Positions 22,831 through 33,984 of a DNA stretch of 64,000 nucleotides are shown piece by piece. The notes below the pieces were generated by a model. That model was not told the origin of the DNA, did not search any database, and was given only the letters and a program-made list of their open reading frames with translations. This DNA comes from Lasiodiplodia sp. COLG20. Lineage: Eukaryota; Ascomycota; Dothideomycetes; Botryosphaeriales; Botryosphaeriaceae. The stretch spans positions 1,178,001 to 1,242,000 of the forward strand of contig VNWV01000003.1 in the NCBI GenBank assembly GCA_009801085.1. Reading direction: 5' to 3'. How positions within the stretch are numbered: the first letter of the stretch is position 1; each line of letters starts with the position of its first letter. Made by a program: the position numbers and the translations under genes.

Positions 22831-25315
22831 ATGGTTCCGCGCCAACAGCACAACCCGCCTCCGCAAGTACCTCCACACCACTCGCCGCCCTTCCGCCCGG
22901 ACCTCTTTCGCCAGTCGTCCGCCAACTCCAAACGCTCCTTCCCCTCTTCCTACAGCGCCGACGATGAGCGTTCAATAGCCGCCGACACCATGGGCCCTGA
23001 CCGCGAGCGCGACGTCCCTGCCCGCCCGCCGCAATATGACGGCGAAGACACCTCTCTGACCTCGCGCAGGGAGCTGTGGGGCTTCTACATTTATGGATGG
23101 GCTGCCGAGGTAAACAAGATCGCCTGCGCCCCGGTGGAGAGCATGTGCGCTGACCAGTCCACAGGTATTTGTTGTTTGCGGTGTTGGTACGTTCCATGCC
23201 GTTATTGCTCCCCGGCGCAACTGCGATGCACTTCTCGTTTTACCTGGTAGACCGCGACACAGAGCTTCTGCGCCTTTGTTTCGAGCCGCTTCGCCCATCG
23301 TGTCCGCTTTAATCTGCCTGCCGACAACCTCTAGCATCGCGCCGATTGGCTTGCGCTGACCATGATGCCCAGGATCTTTCATACCGATCACCCTCGAGCA
23401 GCTTGCACGAGAACGCGGCGTTCTGCAGTCTGACGGCAAGACTCCGTGCACCACTGCCTTCGATAATCCACACCCGCCTAGCGAACTATCCAACCGAGTT
23501 CCACCAGCAGATGCCGGACAATGCGTAGTTTATATCCTGGGCACCGAGGTCAACACGGCCAGCTTTGCGATGTATACCTTCTCTATCAGCGTCCTGATCC
23601 AGGCTCTGCTGATCATATCGATGTCCGGAGCGGCCGACCATGGCATGCATCGCAAGACATTCCTTCTTAACTTCGCTTTCATTGGCGCCATTGCCACTAT
23701 GCTCTTCCTTCCCGTCACGCCTCAAGTGTTCGTAGTTGGGGCCCTGCTCGCAATCATTGCAAACACTTGCTTTGGCGCCTCATTTGTTTTGCTCAACTCA
23801 TTCCTCCCTCTGATCGTCAGGAATCACCCACAGGTCGTGGAGCCTTATCTTGAAGCCGAAGACTCATATGGCGAAGAGGACGATGGCTACCGCGAACATG
23901 ACCGGTCTGGGACTGAGGACGAGGAAGAATTAGAATATGATGAGATGCCAAACTCAAGGTCAGCGCTGCTGCGGAATAACTCATATGCAGACGATACACC
24001 AATGTGGCCCAAATCACCCGCTGTAAGTAATCTGCATTCTCCAAATATTTTCAGTCCTCTCCAGCACAAATTCCAGAAATATGCCGAGGGGATTGCTTTT
24101 TCCAAACACTTGCCGTTCAAGTTCAAATAAGCGTTTGAATGTTTCATGTTTTAGTTTATAACACGGTGGCGTGGTTCATGCTAACCTTTACTTAGACTTC
24201 GTCACATGAGTTGGCTCTTTCCACACGCATCAGCTCTTATGGAATCGGCATTGGTTACTCAGCAGCCTTGCTCGTCCAGGCCATTGCTATCGTCATTGTC
24301 ATGCAAGTCGCTACAGAGTCCACCAACTTTTCTCTCCGGCTCGTGTTGTTCTTCGTGGGAGCTTGGTGGTTTGTATTCACCATTCCCGCCGCATTCTGGC
24401 TGAAGCCTCGACCTGGACCTCAATTGCACATTGGAGGAGGCGAAGGCAGGTTTCAGACAGGCATGGAGTATTTCAAATATTCCTGGAAGTCTCTCGGCAA
24501 GACGGTCATGCACGCACGAAAATTGAAGGATGTCCTCCTCTTCCTCGGTGCATGGTTTCTCCTCAGCGACGCCATCGCAACAGTGAGCGGCACAGCAGTA
24601 CTTTTCGCAAAGACATCGCTATCCATGAAACCGGGTGATGTTGCTTTCATCAATGTGGTGGTTACGGTCACGGGAATCATCGGGGCATTTTCGTGGAGTC
24701 GGCTATCCATCATGATGGGCCTCAAACCGTCTCAGACGATCTTGTTTTGCATTTGTCTCTTTGAGCTGATTCCCATCTATGGTCTCCTGGGATACATCCC
24801 AGCGATTCGCAAGTTAGGAGTGTTTGGTCTCCAACAACCCTGGGAGATGTATCCCTTGGGTGCAGTTTACGGATTTGTCATGGGCGGTCTATCCTCATAC
24901 TGCCGCAGTCTTTTTGGCGAGCTCATCCCCCCGGGATTCGAGGCTGCTTTTTACGCATTATATGCTATCACGGACAAAGGGTCGAGTATTTTCGGACCAG
25001 CGGTGGTCGGCGCGATAACTGATGCCACGGGGGAGATCCGTCCGGTGAGTTCCTAGCGGGCACTACTTGTCATGGCATGGCTCGTACTAATAATTACAGG
25101 CATTCTGGTTTCTTGCCGTCTTAGTCGGACTACCGTTCCCGTTGATGGCGATGGTGGATGTGGAGAGGGGGAGAGCGGATGCAGCCGCACTGGGTAGGGA
25201 ATTGAGCAACAGTAGAGGAAAGAGTCCTGAGCGGGGTAGTCCTCGCCGCAGTAGCTTCGCGTCGTTTCACAACGGAGACGAAACAGAAGAGCTGGTGGGA
25301 GAGGCAGATCGGTGA
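22831..25315 (+). CDS. ATG22: Atg22-type vacuolar amino-acid effluxer
   Basis: Major-facilitator-like vacuolar membrane protein that in yeast exports amino acids recovered by autophagy. Five exons (22831-23109, 23165-23186, 23373-24022, 24196-25044, 25100-25315) give 671 residues. Exon 2 is only 22 nt; splicing it in produces the family signature [17 protein letters not shown] followed by [12 protein letters not shown]. Further marks are the hydrophobic helices from [15 protein letters not shown] onward, the [12 protein letters not shown] block, an acidic cytosolic loop (about residues 250-310), and [19 protein letters not shown] directly after intron 3. Hydrophobic segments fit a protein of about 12 helices. 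The last intron has a perfect TACTAAT branch point. The C-terminus is Ser/Arg-rich. The N-terminal 75 residues are Pro/Gln-rich and poorly constrained. Confidence 0.92.
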
Positions 25316-25864
25316 CATAGCAACACTGTTCACAGCCTCGCAAGGCGACAGTGCGAAATTAGAATACGATAAGAACACGTGCACAGAGTGATAGTTTGGA
25401 GCGCGGCTGGTTGGTGCGCGTGTTGGTGTGGAGCTTATTCAGGCTAAGCGGATGTTGTATACCGTGGCCTCATCGTCCATGACCCTTGTGCTACCGCGTT
25501 GTGTGTGTGGCGATGCTGAGCTGAGGCTCCGGTAAGGGCAGGAAAAGGAAGTATTCGCCCCCGGGAGGAGCGGCAGTTGTGGGAATATACAACTGAGGCG
25601 GAAAGGCAGGGCCGTGGAAGCGGGCGCGTGGTTGGCTGGCGCACATCACTGTGGACCCTTTCGGCCCAAGCTCCTAGCGCCAAGGTTGCCGTGCAGGGCT
25701 CTCCGCGCAGCGCGAACTAAAGGCCAGCTTGCACCTGTATCAGCCCCGGCACTTGCCTTATAAATCACAGCTGCCAAACGGGCCATTACAAGAGCTCCGA
25801 GCAGCCTCTCCACAACCATCCTTCCACACCACCTCCTCCTGAGTCAATTGCACACAAACCCACC
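25316..25864 (+). promoter_or_regulatory. PDI promoter region with TATA box
   Basis: The 549 bp between the Atg22 stop and the PDI ATG. A TATA-like TATAAAT lies at 25759-25765, about 100 nt before the ATG, consistent with a strongly expressed gene. The region just before the ATG is pyrimidine- and CA-rich, and the start context CACCATGAAG is good. I looked for a canonical unfolded-protein-response element and could not identify one with confidence. Confidence 0.5.
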
Positions 25865-27657
25865 ATGAAGAACTTCAGGAACGCCGTCCTCGGCCTTGTC
25901 GGAGCCGCCGCGCTCGCCTCCGCCTCTGATGTCGAGGAGCTCACTAAGGACACCTTCAACGACTTTGTGGGCGCCAACGACCTGGTGCTTGCTGAGTGTT
26001 CGTCTCACCCCAAGGCCTCTCTCCCGAACCACGGCTAACTGATGTGACACAGTCTTCGCTCCGTGGTGCGGTCACTGCAAGGCCCTCGCCCCCGAGTACG
26101 AGGAAGCCGCCACCCAGCTGAAGGAGAAGAACATCAAGCTCGCCAAGGTCGACTGCACTGCCCAGCAGGACCTGTGCCAGGAGTATGGTGTCGAGGGCTA
26201 CCCCACCCTCAAGGTCTTCCGTGGCCTTGACTCCATCGCCCCGTACGCCGGCCAGAGGAAGGCGGATGCGTAAGTTGCTGTCGTTCTAGACCTCCAACCG
26301 CTTGGACTAAACGGTTCCGCAGCATCATTTCGTACATGACCAAGCAGTCGCTTCCCGCCGTTTCTACCCTCGCCAAGGATAGCCTCGAGGAGTTCAAGAC
26401 CGCCGACAAGGTTGTTCTTGTCGCCTACTTCGACAAGGACGACAAGGCTACCAACGAGACCTTCACCGCTGTCGCCACGGGTCTCCGTGACGAGTACCTC
26501 TTCGGTGCCACCAACGACGCCGCCGTTGCCGAGGCTGAGGGTGTCAAGCAGCCCGCCATCGTCCTGTACAAGTCTTTCGACGAGGGCAAGGACATCTACA
26601 CTGAGACCATTGAGAAGGAGGCTCTGGAGGAGTTCATCAAGACCGCTGCCACTCCTCTTGTTGGCGAGGTCGGCCCTGAGACCTACTCTGGCTACATGAG
26701 CGTAAGTCTCCGTGCATTCCGAAGCTGAAAATCTGAATCTGACATTTGCAGGCTGGCATTCCCCTTGCCTACATCTTCGCCGAGACCCCCGAGGAACGTG
26801 AGCAGCTCGCCAAGGAGCTCAAGCCCATTGCTGAGAAGCAGAAGGGCAAGATCAACTTCGCTACTATCGACGCTAAGACTTTCGGTCAGCACGGTGCCAA
26901 CCTGAACCTTGAGGTCGGCAAGTGGCCCGCCTTCGCCATCCAGGATCCCGCCAAGAACCAGAAGTTCCCCTTCGACCAGGAGACCAAGATCACCGAGAAG
27001 GCCATTGGCAAATATGTTGACGACTTCCTTGCCGGCAAGGTCGAGCCCAGCATCAAGTCTGAGCCCGTCCCCGAGAAGCAGGAGGGCCCCGTCACCGTCG
27101 TCGTTGCCAACTCTTACCAGCAGGAGGTCATTGACAACGACAAGGACGTTCTCCTTGAGTTCTACGCTCCTTGGTGCGGTCACTGCAAGGCGTAAGTTTT
27201 TCCACCTCACCCGTTTCTAGAGCAAATATGCTAACAGCTATCTAGTCTCGCCCCCAAGTACGACGAGCTCGCTACCCTCTACGCTAAGAACCCCGACTTC
27301 GCCTCCAAGGTTGCCATCGCCAAGATCGATGCTACCGCGAACGACGTTCCCGATGAGATCCAGGGCTTCCCCACCATCAAGCTTTTCCGCGCCGGCAAGA
27401 AGGACGAGCCCGTTGAGTACAGCGGCTCTCGCTCTGTTGAGGACCTCGCCAAGTTCATCGCCGAGAACGGCAGCCACAACATTGACGCCTACGACGCCAA
27501 GACCGAGGAGAAGGCCGATGAGGACAAGCCTAGCCAGGCTCCCGCCGCTACCGAGGAGGCCAAGGAGGGCGTCAAGGAGAAGGTCAAGGAAGCCGCTGAG
27601 GCCGTCAAGTCCGCCGTTGTCGATGATGAGGACATTGACGGTCACGACGAGCTGTAA
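25865..27657 (+). CDS. PDI1: protein disulfide isomerase, ER lumen
   Basis: Forms and rearranges disulfide bonds of secretory proteins in the ER lumen. Exons 25865-25997, 26053-26269, 26323-26701, 26752-27191 and 27246-27657 give 526 residues, usual for a classic PDI (a-b-b'-a'). A signal peptide spans about 1-20 (cleavage after ALASA). The two redox sites are PWCGHC with Cys50/53 and Cys385/388; both catalytic domains are interrupted by introns at or near the motif. The C-terminal tail is acidic and Lys/Ala-rich and ends HDEL, the retrieval signal. Codons are strongly biased to C-ending forms, unlike neighbours, suggesting high expression. Intron 1 has an unusual donor, GTTCGT, but it is the only join restoring [11 protein letters not shown]. 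Confidence 0.97.
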
Positions 27658-30580
27658 ATTATAATCGCCACTTGACGTTCATGCTCGGTTTGGGTAGTTG
27701 CTTTGCGCAACGCGAGAAAATGATTACGGGTTTTTGTTTTGCCACCTCGAATACCAACAAAAAGGAGGGGCTTTGTAGCAAGGTTTTCAGCTTTTTTTCA
27801 TCCAGGGTTATGGTTATGCCTCTCCATAGGTGCACGCACTTGGGTTTTTTTTTTCTCTACGGATTACTCTAGCAATGGGATCAATATGTACAACTATGCT
27901 TCTTTTTCGTGAAGTGCTTCCGATGTGACCAGATGTCCTTTCGTGCAACGCACCAAAAAAGGGAAAAGCAATTACGGTGTTGTGACCATTTACGAGAACA
28001 TCGGAGCGGGGGGTTCCGCATCTCCTTTCGGGAATCCTGGTGGGGAAGGTGGTTGAGAGATGCGACGACGACTCATGAGTCTGGTGAGAGTCGCATGTTG
28101 TTTCAACTGCCGAACCGTGGGATGTATTGATGATAGGGGGAGGGTTGAGCATATTTTCTCGCCTTTTCTGTTTTCTGGTCTTCCGGTTTGCCGGGCCGTT
28201 GAGTGAGGGGGTTGGAGAGAGGGAGATTGGTTTTTGTTTTTTCTGGTCCGACCTGTGTTCTTGAGGACACGTTGTTTGAGCTCAACATACGCTGGATTCA
28301 ACGTGGTGGCTGAGGTCATGGGGGCCTCTTCTAGTGCCGGCACGTGGCTTGCTTGGTAAGTGCTTAGGTCGATAGAAGTCTGACCATGTATAAAGGATAC
28401 GGAGTTGTTCTTCTTGTCTCTGACCCAACGCGTCACAATTTGCGCAGCAGCTTCGTGGCTTGTTGAATCAAACGCAGAAGCTATCAGACTGGGTTCTGGG
28501 GATTGCTTGATGTTGATCAAAGAAGCCGCCTTGCTCACAACTCCACGCCGCAGAGCCAATGTTGAGCTGCACCAATGACGAATATTGCTGAAGCACGGTA
28601 GCGACTCTTTGCGATAGGCCTCATTGGACTGCAATGATGGTTATAATTACTTGTGCCTGTTTTTCTTCTTCTCTTTATTCAAGTGTCAATCACGATATGA
28701 AAGTTCTCGGAAATTGTATTTGTGATTCTGGATGTTTTGAAGAGCCCCACCGGCTGATCATTCTTAACGTCCGATGATTTAGTAGAAGCAAATAACTATA
28801 ATGATTGGAGGATCTGGTTCCGGGTAGCTGGGACGCTCGAGCATGCTTAGGCATAAATTTGGCTTTTAGTGAGTCGAGTCAAGTGATGACCTTTGTACAT
28901 GGACTTGTGTCACGAGGCCAGAAGGTATGCTCTCGCTTTTAAGGCCGATTCGTATTCTTAATGGGTACGACACTTCTCGAGATATGGGCTTGCGGAGAAC
29001 AACATTCAATTGTTACTTCTTTTTCGGTTGTTTGGTCTTGTCCGAAATATTTTCGTAAGATCCGCTTAGAACTTCTTAGAACTTCTTAGAACTTCACGGG
29101 AGTCATTAAGAAGTAATGATGTAGAGTAATAGAGATCCGGTATTATACCTATTATAGATATCTCTGATACCTATCAGCAATTAAAAAACAATGACGCTTT
29201 GGAACCCCTCAAAACTTAGGGGTATCTTTCTTAACATTGACTCGTCATCTTATGTTGGTGGCTAAGATCTCCGGAGAGTAGGAGCAATTCCGATCTCTTA
29301 CCTCTGCCTTTTAACAATGAAATAATGCTATTCTGCAATCTGAAATGATGAGGACTCTCGCCTTTAAAACTCAAAAGCGCAAGTTTCTACTACGAAGCAA
29401 TCGTAAGCTAGATCTTGAATGCATCCCTCGCCAGTTCGAAGTTAAGATAAACTAAAACGAAAGCGCAGGAGTAGGCCAGCGGTTGAGCTCATATGGTGTG
29501 TGAATCATAGTATTCTCAGCTTTCACACTGATGGGGGCGGGAAGAAGGATGGCGCTTTTAAATACTGTCTTTTATATCTAAGAACCGACGAAACCCATAG
29601 CACGAGACCTCTTTAGTCAGATGCAAAGCAAGCCACATGAAGAAGCTGCTTAGGCACTCGAGTGGGGTCTTATTCATGTATGATATATGTCATAGGCGCT
29701 TGCATGGGTCTTTGGTTGGTGAGCGCTTATTCACGATCATATCACTCGCTGATCTGCTCCACGAAGCGGTTGGTGATGCCCGTGGCGCAAATTTTTCACG
29801 TTACATGGAATTCTATGATGCCAATGCGTGATACAAAGAATAAAACCGAACCGCAGGTGCCACGAAATGTGCTGGCGGAATCCGCGGCATATCAGCTGCC
29901 AGGATTTCCCAGTTTGGCAGAATGAGAGCATTTAAGAGGGGGTTGGAGAATACAAACACCTCGCTGCCTCGACACTATGAAGGACACGCTGGGTCCAGTG
30001 TCCAATGATGGTGTGTGCTTTTACTGGTCCGCCTTAACTTTTGTGCTGGCGCGGTGCCTGCCATTGCTGTAGCGTCCCTTCTAGTATATTGGAAGATGAT
30101 GTTGACGGTGGGCGGGCTACAAAATATTCATGTTCATGGTCATCTTTATAGATGAAACATGATGTTTGTCAGCAATAGGTGTTGTAATGGGCGACCACCA
30201 GTGCTGTGCCGAGTTGAGACAGACACGGCATATATCTAGGCTGCGGGCGACAACAAGCACGCAGAATTTGGAGGTGGTTGAGAACTACTCGCAACGGCCC
30301 ACCCAAACCCAGAGTTGTGCGTGTTCTTGATTTTCAATTTTGTACGGTTCGACCTTTGGCGTTTGTTGTGGCTGAGGAGATGAGAAACTTGCGTCTCGAT
30401 GTTATAGCTGGTTAGTCTTGGAAATCATGTGTCTTCGGCATCGGTCGAGTCATGTGAACAAATATCAGACTCAGTGGCTTCGATGGGGACAGGAACGCAT
30501 GAAGCCATTACCGTATCTACACATGCCTACATTAAGATAAGAGTCCACCAACCGCTCCCCTCCACCCCCACGAAGCCTTA
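27658..30580. other. AT-richer intergenic region PDI / GPI1
   Basis: About 2.9 kb between two convergent genes. The first few hundred bases are probably the PDI 3' untranslated region. From 28.7 to 30.3 kb the sequence is AT-richer than its surroundings and open frames are short. An open minus-strand frame at 27990-28634 lacks an ATG for its first 105 codons and was not accepted. A triple 10-bp repeat sits at 29066-29095. No transposon domain, tRNA or rRNA gene was recognised. Confidence 0.5.
29066..29095. repeat. three tandem copies of a 10-bp unit
   Basis: The unit TTAGAACTTC occurs three times in perfect tandem. It contains short inverted GAA/TTC halves, but their spacing does not match a heat-shock element. 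It may be a small tandem duplication in unconstrained DNA. Confidence 0.8.
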
Positions 30581-32949
30581 TCACGTTGCCCACCACATCC
30601 TTCCTTCCTTCTTCCTCGCACTCCCATTAGCACTCCTACCATAGCTCTTCGGGTATCCATTCGCCTCTCCTCCCTTCCCCTTCTTACTATTCTTCTCCTC
30701 CTTCGTAGTCGTCAACCGCGCCCACAGTTCGAGAATCCCCGCGCGCCGAGCCGGCAGCATGCTGTACTGCAGCGAGTAGAGGTTCTTGCGGTGGATGGGC
30801 GGCACGAAACGGCCCGTGACCAGGCACAGGAAGACACCGGGCGAGATGTAGTGCTTGCGGATACGGTTGCCAAGCTGGCAGTACTGGTCGAACATTTCCC
30901 AGAAGCCGAGAGGGACGGACTGTGGCAGAAAGTAATCAGCACAGGAAGCTTCGGGGATGCTATTAGGGCCTGTTCGTACCTTTAGGATAATGTAGGATGT
31001 CGGCGCAGAGAGCGGTTGTTGTTCCGGTAGGCGCGCGGAACGGGTATCTTGAAGATCAAAACGGATGCCACCTACATCAGTTAGCATCGATTTGTATCAA
31101 GGTTAATTCGGGGGAGCCATACCAGGCAAACGCCGGGAATCCTTGATGCGGAGCATTAGTGCAAAAATGGGGAAATGGTTTAACAACATTAGCAGGGTAT
31201 CCAGAACGGCTTTAAGGATGATAATGGCCATCCTTGCCGACGCAAAAGTGAGGTAGAAAACGAAGACCGTGGGGAGCAAGAAGAAGAGCAAGGTGAACAG
31301 GATCGTCCCCAGCAACAGCTGATCTAGATCGTAATCGCATGAATCTATCCGGTTGCGCAGCACGTTGCGCTTCTTGCCGCGGAAGAGGTGAAAGAGCGAG
31401 AGGATGATGGACAACTGCCAGTTGAAGATACGCGCCGACGCGACATAGAACGAGTATATGTGTAGCGTCAACACAGAGACAAGGTCGGAGAAGAGCGATA
31501 TGGGCATTGTGGCGCCCGCAAAGCTGGAGAAGCCAATGAACTGAATGACTTCTGGAAGGAGGGGGCGAAGAGTCTCAATGCACCCTACAGGAATCAGTGC
31601 ATGCGAGGTAAGAGGTTGGAATGTGATACGTACCAGCCCAATAGTCAATGACCCATAAGAAAAGGTCTCCAAGAAACTGAGCCAATTCATTATTGAGCTT
31701 CAAACCGGCAGGCCAGTCCATTAGCCAGGATATCATCCCACGCAATCCATCAATTGACCATTCGGTGAGAATTCTGTTCACCTGAAGAGCCACAAAGTCC
31801 GCGTTCTCAATTATGTAAGAGCCAAGAGCAATGCCGATGATCACATCGTTTGCAACGAGCCACAGACTGTTGTAGAAACGGATGTACTCGGGATGGCTGT
31901 TTGTGATGCTATGCCAATTGACCTTCCTCTCCTGCAGGGTAAGGAATTGAATCGGCCAGTAGCAGAATTGCTGCAGTCGTATATCGACTTGCTGAAATGT
32001 AGCCGACACGTCCTTCAAGGCCGCCGAATGCGGTAGAAGGCGCCAGTCAAGGACACGAAGTATCACTTCGCCGGCAATTCGATGTGCTATGAGTCCCAGA
32101 ATGAAGAGCCTTGCAATGACGGGATAAACGTAGCAGCTCATGATGTGCCAGAGCAACAAAAGGATCTGGTGCCATGCTGTCGTGGCCGATTCAACTACCC
32201 TTTCGCCCATGGATAGCGCTCGCCTCGAACGGGTGCCGACCAGACCAACATTTTTCTGGCAAAGCGCAGCAATCTCGTACGAGCAGTTGACCTGATTGAT
32301 AATGTCTGGTAGCGACAATTCTTTCTGGCTGGGCGTGTGCCGAATGACGGTGTGCAGCTTTAGCTTTTGCGCCAGCTTCTGCTTCCGCTCCTTCTCCTGC
32401 TCTTCTTCGGCGTCTATCCCATCCAATGGTGGTATTCCCTTTCCTGCTTGAATTTGTTTATCCGACAACGCCAGGGAGATGGGCGAGAGAGAGAGATATT
32501 GCATGCGTCCCGGGTCGGGCCGGTCGAAGAGAATAACTTGGACGTTGAACTCGTCGGGTGAGTAGATGCGCGGGAACTTGGAGGACGGGGTCGTGTAGGC
32601 GACAAGAGATTTCGGGTCAAAAGATGTCGGAGAGCTTCCGGGGTTCAAAACACCGAGGACCTGCAGCGACGTGTGTCCGCATCGTTCGAGGATGTCGTTG
32701 ATGGGGTAGGGCGCGTTGCGGAATAGCGTGCCAACGCGCAGAGCATTATCGACTGCCCTTGGCTACAAAAAGGTGAGCATGGGGTCTCTCGATGCCAGGG
32801 TGGTCCGCTCTCACCTCAACGTCGCGCAGTACAGTCACGACAAAGATGTCCAGCTCGGAATTCCTCCAGCCTACGAGCACGCCGGCAGTAGGCTTGGTGG
32901 GCGTGTCTGACGGCCAGAAAATGCGCATCAACCCATTGTTCGTGACCAT
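30581..32949 (-). CDS. GPI1: GPI-GlcNAc transferase subunit Gpi1 (PIG-Q)
   Basis: Subunit of the ER complex that adds GlcNAc to phosphatidylinositol, the first step of GPI-anchor synthesis. Exons 32949-32815, 32762-31634, 31584-31123, 31071-30980 and 30919-30581 give 718 residues. The N-terminus has MRIFWPSD and GVLVGWRNSELDIFVVTVLRD, typical of fungal Gpi1. Several hydrophobic segments lie in the middle (WHQILLLLWHIMSCYVYPVI, the LLLGTILFTLLFFLLPTVF region), and the conserved C-terminal part contains RFDLQD, SVPLGFWEMFDQYCQLGNRIRKHYI and FVPPIHRKNLYSLQYSMLP. All four introns have GT..AG ends and are phase-consistent. The start used is the first ATG (MVTNNGLMRIFWP); the next in-frame ATG (MRIFWP) is possible. 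It lies only 20-40 nt downstream of the next gene's stop. Confidence 0.92.
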
Positions 32950-32969
32950 GTCAACATCCCGCACTCCCG

Positions 32970-33361
32970 TCAGAAGGAACCTCTGCGCCTTAGTTGTTCT
33001 CGTGCGGAGATGCCTCCTCCACCAGTGCGAGGGTGCTAGTGGTGATGTCAGCCTCGGGCGGGTGGTTTGTGGAAGACTGGTGGACTGACCTCGGCAGCCT
33101 CGTGCGCGGCGATGCGCTCAATGGGCACGATGATAAGGAAGAAGGCGATTGACAGAACGACGAAGCCTTTGGCGGCGCGCGTCTGCAGAGGAAAGCTCAG
33201 CAATGAAGGCGGGAGAAGAGTATGGGTGAGGGCGGGCCTACCACAACACCGTGATCCCAGGCGAAGATTGCAAGCTCATACAGCCGTGTGACGAGGTCCC
33301 AGCGCGCGGTGATGTAACCAGCTACGAAAATGCCCGCAGTCAGGACCGAGAAGGGGTGCAT
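32970..33361 (-). CDS. small two-helix membrane protein, function unknown
   Basis: A compact gene with exon 1 at 33361-33242 (40 codons), exon 2 at 33182-33090 (31 codons) and a short last exon. The protein begins MHPFSVLTAGIFVAGYITARWD, a likely first membrane segment, then a charged/aromatic stretch (LVTRLYELAIFAWDHG), then a second hydrophobic helix (FVVLSIAFFLIIVPIERIA). The first intron is well defined (GTAGGC..CTGCAG). The last exon is ambiguous: acceptor CTAG gives 33035-32970 and 92 residues, while an AG 19 nt further gives 33016-32990 and 79 residues ending EASPHENN. I do not recognise a characterised family. Its stop is 20 or 40 nt from the Gpi1 ATG on the same strand. An upstream in-frame ATG (33670) would add 103 low-complexity residues and was not used. 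Confidence 0.72.
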
Positions 33362-33984
33362 GGAGCGGTGCGGGCTTCGTCGAGGTCGCAGGGAGAGATG
33401 TCTTCTGAGCGGCGCGAGCGCTAGCGGAGGCGCAGAGTCTTGGAGGCTCAGGAGGCGGAGATTCGTGTTTCGGTGGTGGGCGCGCGAGTCGCCAGCAGCA
33501 TGGCGAGCGCGATGCGACTTCAGACCGTGGTCAGTGATCTGGAGCTCCTCCTCGTGGCTGCGTGGGTCAAGCAACGCCCTCGTCCGCTTGGCGCGCCGGG
33601 ACCTGGACGGACCAGCGCGTCGCTCGCCCGCGCTTGCTCCGCGCTTCACGCCGCCGCAGCCAGACTTCATGCCCCCGTCCTGACCCTCTCCGCCGGTGCG
33701 CTCGCCATGTATTCCAGGTACGCTTTCGCCCCGCGCCGCACAGTGTCACGCAAGCCCATCCTGCATGCAGCGCGCGTCGCCAAAGTCGCGTCGCTCAAGC
33801 CGCCGCATTCTCCGCCTCGGGCCGCCAATCCAGTCTCGGCTCGCTGACAATGGACGTCCGCCGCCTTTCACCTTCGACCGACTCCTCGTGACCGCCCGCT
33901 ATTCTTACTATCCCTAGAAATACTGACCCCCGACACAAGTCACTGGTGACCTCTAGACTCCACGACTCTCCTCAGAGGCATGCC
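33362..33984. promoter_or_regulatory. divergent promoter: small membrane protein / Nup42
   Basis: A 623-bp region between two head-to-head genes. It is GC-rich and holds open frames on both strands without protein character. It should carry both core promoters; no specific element could be assigned. Confidence 0.45.

Noticed and set aside
22113..22931. 272-residue minus-strand open frame
   Set aside because: Arg/Ala-rich, overlaps the Atg22 first exon and lies in a GC-rich promoter region.
27990..28634. 214-codon minus-strand open frame
   Set aside because: No ATG in the first 105 codons, no recognised domain, and no convincing upstream exon; possibly a piece of a spliced gene but unsupported.
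29066..29095. Heat-shock element in the triple 10-bp repeat
   Set aside because: GAA and TTC halves are separated by one or three bases rather than the two required.
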